The notes under the pieces are model-generated. The model was not told where the DNA came from. It ran no database searches and worked only from the letters and a program-made list of their open reading frames with translations. Positions 60,263 through 64,000 of a DNA stretch of 64,000 nt are shown here, one piece after another; within the stretch, counting starts at the first letter, position 1; each line of letters begins with the position of its first letter. Origin of the DNA: WS-9 sp036274595 (GTDB lineage: Bacteria > Eisenbacteria > RBG-16-71-46 > SZUA-252); contig DASUFL010000087.1 of the NCBI GenBank assembly GCA_036274595.1, positions 72,245 through 136,244 on the forward strand, read 5' to 3'. A program made the position numbers and the translations under genes.

Positions 60263-61202
60263 TTCCACCGCGGCGCCGCCGGCGTTGCGCGAGCGTTATC
60301 GCGGGACGCTGCTCGGCCTCGCGGTCGGGAACGCGCTCGGCTCGCCGGTCGAGTTCCTGACGGCCGCCGAGATCCGAAAGGCCCACCCGCGGGGCGTGCG
60401 CGAGATCCGCGCCGAAGAGCCGCGGCTCCCGTGGGACGACGACCTGGCCCAGGCGGTGATCCTCGCCGAGGCGATCCTCGATCACAACACGCTCACCCAC
60501 GACGATCTCGCGCCGCGGCTCACGGCGTGGTTCGAGGAAAACGGCCGCGGCATGGGGGCGCAGACGCGATCCGTGGTCCACGCGTTGAAGCGCGGGATGC
60601 TCCCGTCGGAGGCTGGGAAGCGCATCTGGGAGCGGCACGGCGGCACGCCCGCCGCGAACGGCGTCGTGATGCGGTGCCCGCCCGTCGCCATGCGCTGGCC
60701 GCGCGACACCGAGCGTCTCTATCGCGAAACGGAGACGAGCGCGCACGTGACCCACCCCGATCCGCGGTGCGTCTGGTCCGCGTTCGCGATCAACCTCGCG
60801 ATCGCCGAGGCGTTGAACGGACGCATCACCACGATCGGCGCGGTGGCCGAGGCGTTGGATCGGGTTGGAGCCGGACCGCACACGCTCACCGCCGTTGCGA
60901 GCGTCTCCGGGCGTGGGTTGGAACACTTGAGACTCGACGGCGCCGAGATCGGCTTCACGCTCAAGTCGATGCAGGTGGGGCTCTGGTGCCTGGAGCACGC
61001 GGAGAGCTTCGAGGAATCGCTCGTGGCGGTGATCCAGGCGGGAGGCGACACGGATACGAACGGCGCGGTGGCGGGAGCGGTGCTAGGCACGGTCCACGGC
61101 GCCGAAGCGATCCCCGAGCGCTGGATCAAAGCGGTGCCGGGGGGGAAGCGATTGATCGAGCTCTCGGACCGGCTGCTGGAGCAGGCGGAGGCTTCCGGCT
61201 AA
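60249..61202 (+). CDS. ADP-ribosylglycohydrolase family protein
   Basis: This 317-residue member of the DraG/ARH family removes ADP-ribose from proteins or small molecules using two Mg ions. The metal-binding motifs are LPWDDDLAQAVILAEAIL (usually T-D-D-T, here W-D-D-D) and GGDTDTNGAVAGAVLG. RGTLLGLAVGNALGSPVEF is the N-terminal motif, and THPDPRCVWSAFAINLAI matches the family's 'H-D/x-P' segment. ATG 60249 follows GGAGG and overlaps cydB. No ADP-ribosyltransferase is in the window. It ends in a three-base overlap with the convergent propeller gene. Confidence 0.9.
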   Translation: MEERSSTAAPPALRERYRGTLLGLAVGNALGSPVEFLTAAEIRKAHPRGVREIRAEEPRLPWDDDLAQAVILAEAILDHNTLTHDDLAPRLTAWFEENGRGMGAQTRSVVHALKRGMLPSEAGKRIWERHGGTPAANGVVMRCPPVAMRWPRDTERLYRETETSAHVTHPDPRCVWSAFAINLAIAEALNGRITTIGAVAEALDRVGAGPHTLTAVASVSGRGLEHLRLDGAEIGFTLKSMQVGLWCLEHAESFEESLVAVIQAGGDTDTNGAVAGAVLGTVHGAEAIPERWIKAVPGGKRLIELSDRLLEQAEASG

Positions 61203-63010
61203 TTCCCGTGACGCTGAATTCTGCCTTCCTGCCCAACGGTGAATAGGTCGCCGCCCGGAATGCCCGAGATGTCGCCGAAGGAGCCATGCGTTGTTCCGTC
61301 AATCTCTGACCAGGACGATCCATCATAGTGAAGGAACGTCCCCAAATTCCCCACGACGAATACGTCCTTTCCGGTTCGGCCCCAAACACTACGAAGATTT
61401 CCGGGAGGGTCAAAAGCCAGAGCCATTGGTATCCAGGAGCTCCCATCATAATGCAGTATCGTGCTTGCACCGATTGCGAAGACATCTGATCCCGAAGATC
61501 CCCATACAGACGACAAGGAAGCGGCCGTGCCGCTTTGCATCGGTGTCCATGAGTCACCATCAAAGTGCAATATCGTGCCCCCATCACCTACGACAAAAAC
61601 GTCCGAGTGCGACGAACCCCACACACTCTGCAACGACTGGAGGGGAGCGAGGACACCCATGCTGTTCCAACCTACTCCGTCGTAATGGATGACCGTACCG
61701 CCCACACTACCGCCCCCCTCGACCCACCCAACAGCGAAAACGTCGCTGCTGGAGATCCCCCACACGTCGTAGAGAACTGCCGGGAGGATTAGTCCGCTTT
61801 CCGTCCCGGCCCAACCACTATCCGAATACCTCAATATTGTGGCGTCCTGCCCGACCGCAAACCCCACTCCATCGGGAGCTGCCCATACCGCATTCAGGTC
61901 TCTGTCTGTGTTGCTATTCTCCCTAGTCCAGGTATCTCCCCGACTGTCCACAATTGTCCCATCTAACCCAACCACAACTTTCCATCCGGCATTGGCTGAC
62001 ACACCCCTCAGCGTCATAGCGGTGGCGGCCTCTTTGCTTGTCCAGGATATGCCATCGTAGTGCAATACCGTTCCAACATCTCCAATGATGGTGATATCGG
62101 CGCCGCTTCTTCCTCTGATGCCCCACAAGTGATTTGTTGTAATGCTCGGAAGGATGCTCCACGACATGCCGTCGAAGTGCATGACCGTGCCTGAACCGCC
62201 CACTGCGTACACATCGTCGCCAGCGCTCCCCCACACAGACAACAGGAATTCTGTAGTAGGCGACACCATGGTGGACCATCCTGTCCCATCATAGTGAATG
62301 ATCGAGCCGTCCGCGCCTACTGCGAAGACATTATTGGCTGCGCTTCCCCAGATCGAGTAGAGATCTGAAGTCACCGGGCTGACAACTACCACCCATGCAT
62401 TCCCGTCATAGTGCAGAATCGTTCCTAGCGTGCCCACTGCATGAACGTCTGCTCCAGATGAGCCCCACACCGCACCGACATCAAAGGACGACGGCTTGGT
62501 CATGAAGCGCCACGAGCTACCGTTGTAGTGGAGAATATCGCTTGGGGCACCATCACCGAGGGTTCCACCTACGGCAAAGACGTCATTGCTAGCGGATCCC
62601 CAGATGCCGCTAAGGCCAACTCGGAGCCGCATCCCGCTGCTCATTGGCTTCCAGGAAGCTCCGTCATAGTGGAGAATGGCACTACCCCCTGGGCCAGTGC
62701 CAACAGCGAACACATCATTATCTGCTGCTCCCCAGAAGGCGTACATGTGCCCCGTCACTCCCATTGCGTCATAGGATGACGACCCACTCCGCAGATGCAC
62801 GATCCAGCCCTCAGGTCCGCCAAAGAACCACTCACCCACTGGCGTTGGCCAAATACCCTGAAGTCGCTCCCCCGTCGATTCAAGTTTCCAGCTCGGCTCA
62901 GCTTGGACGATGGGTGGAGGTTTTGTTGGTTCCTTGTTGCAGCCGCCAAGCACAACCAACTGTAAGAGAACTAGCGTGACAGAGATTCGTCCTGGCTCTT
63001 GTATCCGCAT
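61199..63010 (-). CDS. 14-repeat beta-propeller lipoprotein
   Basis: This is a 603-residue exported lipoprotein (lipobox LLQLVVLGGCNKE). It is made of about fourteen near-identical repeats of roughly 40 residues, each like SIWGSAANNVFAVGADGS followed by IIHYDGTGWSTM. Fourteen blades would make two seven-blade propellers. Such repeats occur in surface proteins of unknown ligand. The GC content and third-position use are clearly lower than elsewhere in the window. I chose ATG 63010, with a CGGAG site upstream, over the GTG at 63034, which directly follows the protease stop. Both genes probably form one unit. Confidence 0.85.
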   Translation of the reverse strand: MRIQEPGRISVTLVLLQLVVLGGCNKEPTKPPPIVQAEPSWKLESTGERLQGIWPTPVGEWFFGGPEGWIVHLRSGSSSYDAMGVTGHMYAFWGAADNDVFAVGTGPGGSAILHYDGASWKPMSSGMRLRVGLSGIWGSASNDVFAVGGTLGDGAPSDILHYNGSSWRFMTKPSSFDVGAVWGSSGADVHAVGTLGTILHYDGNAWVVVVSPVTSDLYSIWGSAANNVFAVGADGSIIHYDGTGWSTMVSPTTEFLLSVWGSAGDDVYAVGGSGTVMHFDGMSWSILPSITTNHLWGIRGRSGADITIIGDVGTVLHYDGISWTSKEAATAMTLRGVSANAGWKVVVGLDGTIVDSRGDTWTRENSNTDRDLNAVWAAPDGVGFAVGQDATILRYSDSGWAGTESGLILPAVLYDVWGISSSDVFAVGWVEGGGSVGGTVIHYDGVGWNSMGVLAPLQSLQSVWGSSHSDVFVVGDGGTILHFDGDSWTPMQSGTAASLSSVWGSSGSDVFAIGASTILHYDGSSWIPMALAFDPPGNLRSVWGRTGKDVFVVGNLGTFLHYDGSSWSEIDGTTHGSFGDISGIPGGDLFTVGQEGRIQRHGN

Positions 63011-63033
63011 GGTGATACTCCGCCCGACTTCCA

Positions 63034-64000
63034 CTACCTCAGGAGTGTCATTTTGGAGTGAAGGCGCTTCCCCTCCGCAGACAACTCACAGAAAAATACG
63101 CCCGACGCGGCCAACTCACCCCGATCGGTCCTCCCGTCCCAACGCACCTCATATGTACCCCCAGGTAAGACCTGGTGCAGCAGTGTCCGAACCACCCTTC
63201 CATCAACGCTAAAGATGCGGAGCCCGACAACGCTTTCACTCGCCGTTTCAAAACGTATCAGGGTCTCGGGATTGAATGGATTCGGAGAACTAGAGTGAAG
63301 AGTTAGCCGCCGGAGTGGGGTCACGTCCTCCGTCCCCGTGACGGTTGGGAAAGCGAATTCAAATGGACCGTCGGACAACACCTCGACCGTCCTCGTACCC
63401 TTGACACCGTATGCAAGGAGCCTTGCTCGGCTAGTCGCCGCCGGAGTTTTGAATAAGAAGGTATAGGACCTGTTCACCCCAAGGTTGGTCAAAGTCATGA
63501 CCGTGTCGGCGAATGTGCAACCATCCGTCGCAAGGACGACCACAACCTTATCCAATGATGAGTTGAGTGTTGTGGAATCTGAAATCACGCTTGCCTGACC
63601 CCAATGCCGGGGGAATACCGTATTCCTCTTGGGGCCAGTAAAACGAAGGCCCATGACCGGAGCGAGCGCGGCCCTGACATCTAGCTTCCCTGCACCCCAG
63701 ATGTTGTTCGGGACGGTCCCTGTGAATGTATCCCCTCGAGCGGTCTGGCGCAGCCGATTTGCAATACGTAGCGCCGACGAGTTCTTACCAATAGAGTCCG
63801 GGTGGGTGTACCCCTCACCCAGCATTAGAGCTACCGTGCCGGCAACGTGAGGAGCCGCAACGCTGGTACCGGCCTGGGCAACATAACGTCCACCATAGAC
63901 AACCTGGGTAAGGTCCTGTCCAGAATTCGGAAGAAACGAGGCGGCCGACCTACTCGCCACAACCACGCCCGGCGCCACAACATCAGGCTTCGCTTCGGAG
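63034..64000 (-). CDS. subtilisin-like secreted protease, C-terminal part (N-terminus outside window)
   Basis: Only the last 322 residues are present; the frame is open through the right edge, beginning with the S8 segment EAKPDVVAPGVVV. It retains the catalytic Ser in AQAGTSVAAPHVAGTVALML. The Asp and His lie outside the window. After the S8 domain comes a segment with RNTVFPRHWGQASVISDS and a beta-rich part, then an Ig-like FlgD-type domain (SSSPNPFNPETLIRFETAS, GGTYEVRWDGRTDRGELAASG) ending KMTLLR. It resembles the large protease at 42.5-46 kb in layout. The DNA is lower in GC than the rest. Confidence 0.88.
   Translation of the reverse strand, partial: SEAKPDVVAPGVVVASRSAASFLPNSGQDLTQVVYGGRYVAQAGTSVAAPHVAGTVALMLGEGYTHPDSIGKNSSALRIANRLRQTARGDTFTGTVPNNIWGAGKLDVRAALAPVMGLRFTGPKRNTVFPRHWGQASVISDSTTLNSSLDKVVVVLATDGCTFADTVMTLTNLGVNRSYTFLFKTPAATSRARLLAYGVKGTRTVEVLSDGPFEFAFPTVTGTEDVTPLRRLTLHSSSPNPFNPETLIRFETASESVVGLRIFSVDGRVVRTLLHQVLPGGTYEVRWDGRTDRGELAASGVFFCELSAEGKRLHSKMTLLR

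Overview
The window is high-GC DNA from a free-living, Gram-negative-type bacterium. Evidence for an outer envelope: a FadL-type porin, an OmpA-family lipoprotein, many Sec signal peptides and lipoboxes. Four large secreted proteins end in an Ig-like/FlgD-type sorting tail finishing in (V/T)-x-L-(R/K). That tail, together with Crp/Fnr, sigma-54-like sites, PEP-CTERM proteins and a clade II nos cluster, points to an uncultured lineage of the Fibrobacterota-Chlorobiota-Bacteroidota or 'Eisenbacteria' kind. The taxonomic guess is inference. I saw no rRNA, convincing tRNA, CRISPR array, insertion sequence or origin.

Layout. 1-9.6 kb: FadL porin (cut by the left edge), ATP-grasp ligase, histidine phosphatase coupled to a duplicated membrane protein, Ser/Thr kinase, and a hybrid histidine kinase coupled to a free-methionine-sulfoxide-reductase-like GAF protein. 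9.8-14.2 kb: TPR protein, HAD hydrolase, M15-like peptidase with a calcium-loop insert, proline dehydrogenase. 14.2-23.8 kb: a complete, tightly overlapping clade II nitrous oxide reductase operon (hemerythrin, cytochrome c, nosZ, fused membrane-nosD, nosF, nosL, cupredoxin-like, nosY, nnrS), diverging from a Crp/Fnr regulator. Two 16-bp palindromes lie in the divergent promoter. 23.8-25.9 kb: an unrecognised three-gene operon around a radical-SAM protein with a non-canonical cysteine motif. 26-32.5 kb: citrate synthase, amidotransferase, periplasmic MsrA, two small PEP-CTERM proteins (one behind a -24/-12 promoter), and a ParB/Srx-fold serine-kinase-like gene overlapping a PLP serine/threonine dehydratase. 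32.5-47 kb: secreted propeller, Kelch and subtilisin proteins, with methyltransferase, PurT, OmpA and DJ-1 genes. 47-55 kb: flavoprotein, cupin, TauE, lipoprotein, phosphoesterase, nucleotidyltransferase, DinB. 55.3-61.2 kb: a thioredoxin-fold lipoprotein with an in-frame UGA at the first position of its UxxC motif and a SECIS-like hairpin immediately downstream, then a hydrolase, a methyltransferase, cytochrome bd oxidase and an ADP-ribosylglycohydrolase. 61.2-64 kb: visibly lower-GC DNA with a 14-blade lipoprotein and the C-terminal part of a subtilisin.

How the genes work together. The window codes for respiration at low oxygen (cytochrome bd) and on N2O (NosZ), with NO/O2 handling (hemerythrin, NnrS) under a Crp/Fnr switch. 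Thiol/selenol redox repair (MsrA, GAF-type reductase, the selenoprotein) and secretion of large repeat proteins are the other themes. The strongest novelty candidates are the selenoprotein, the radical-SAM operon, the ParB-fold/PLP pair and the palindromes of the nos regulator.
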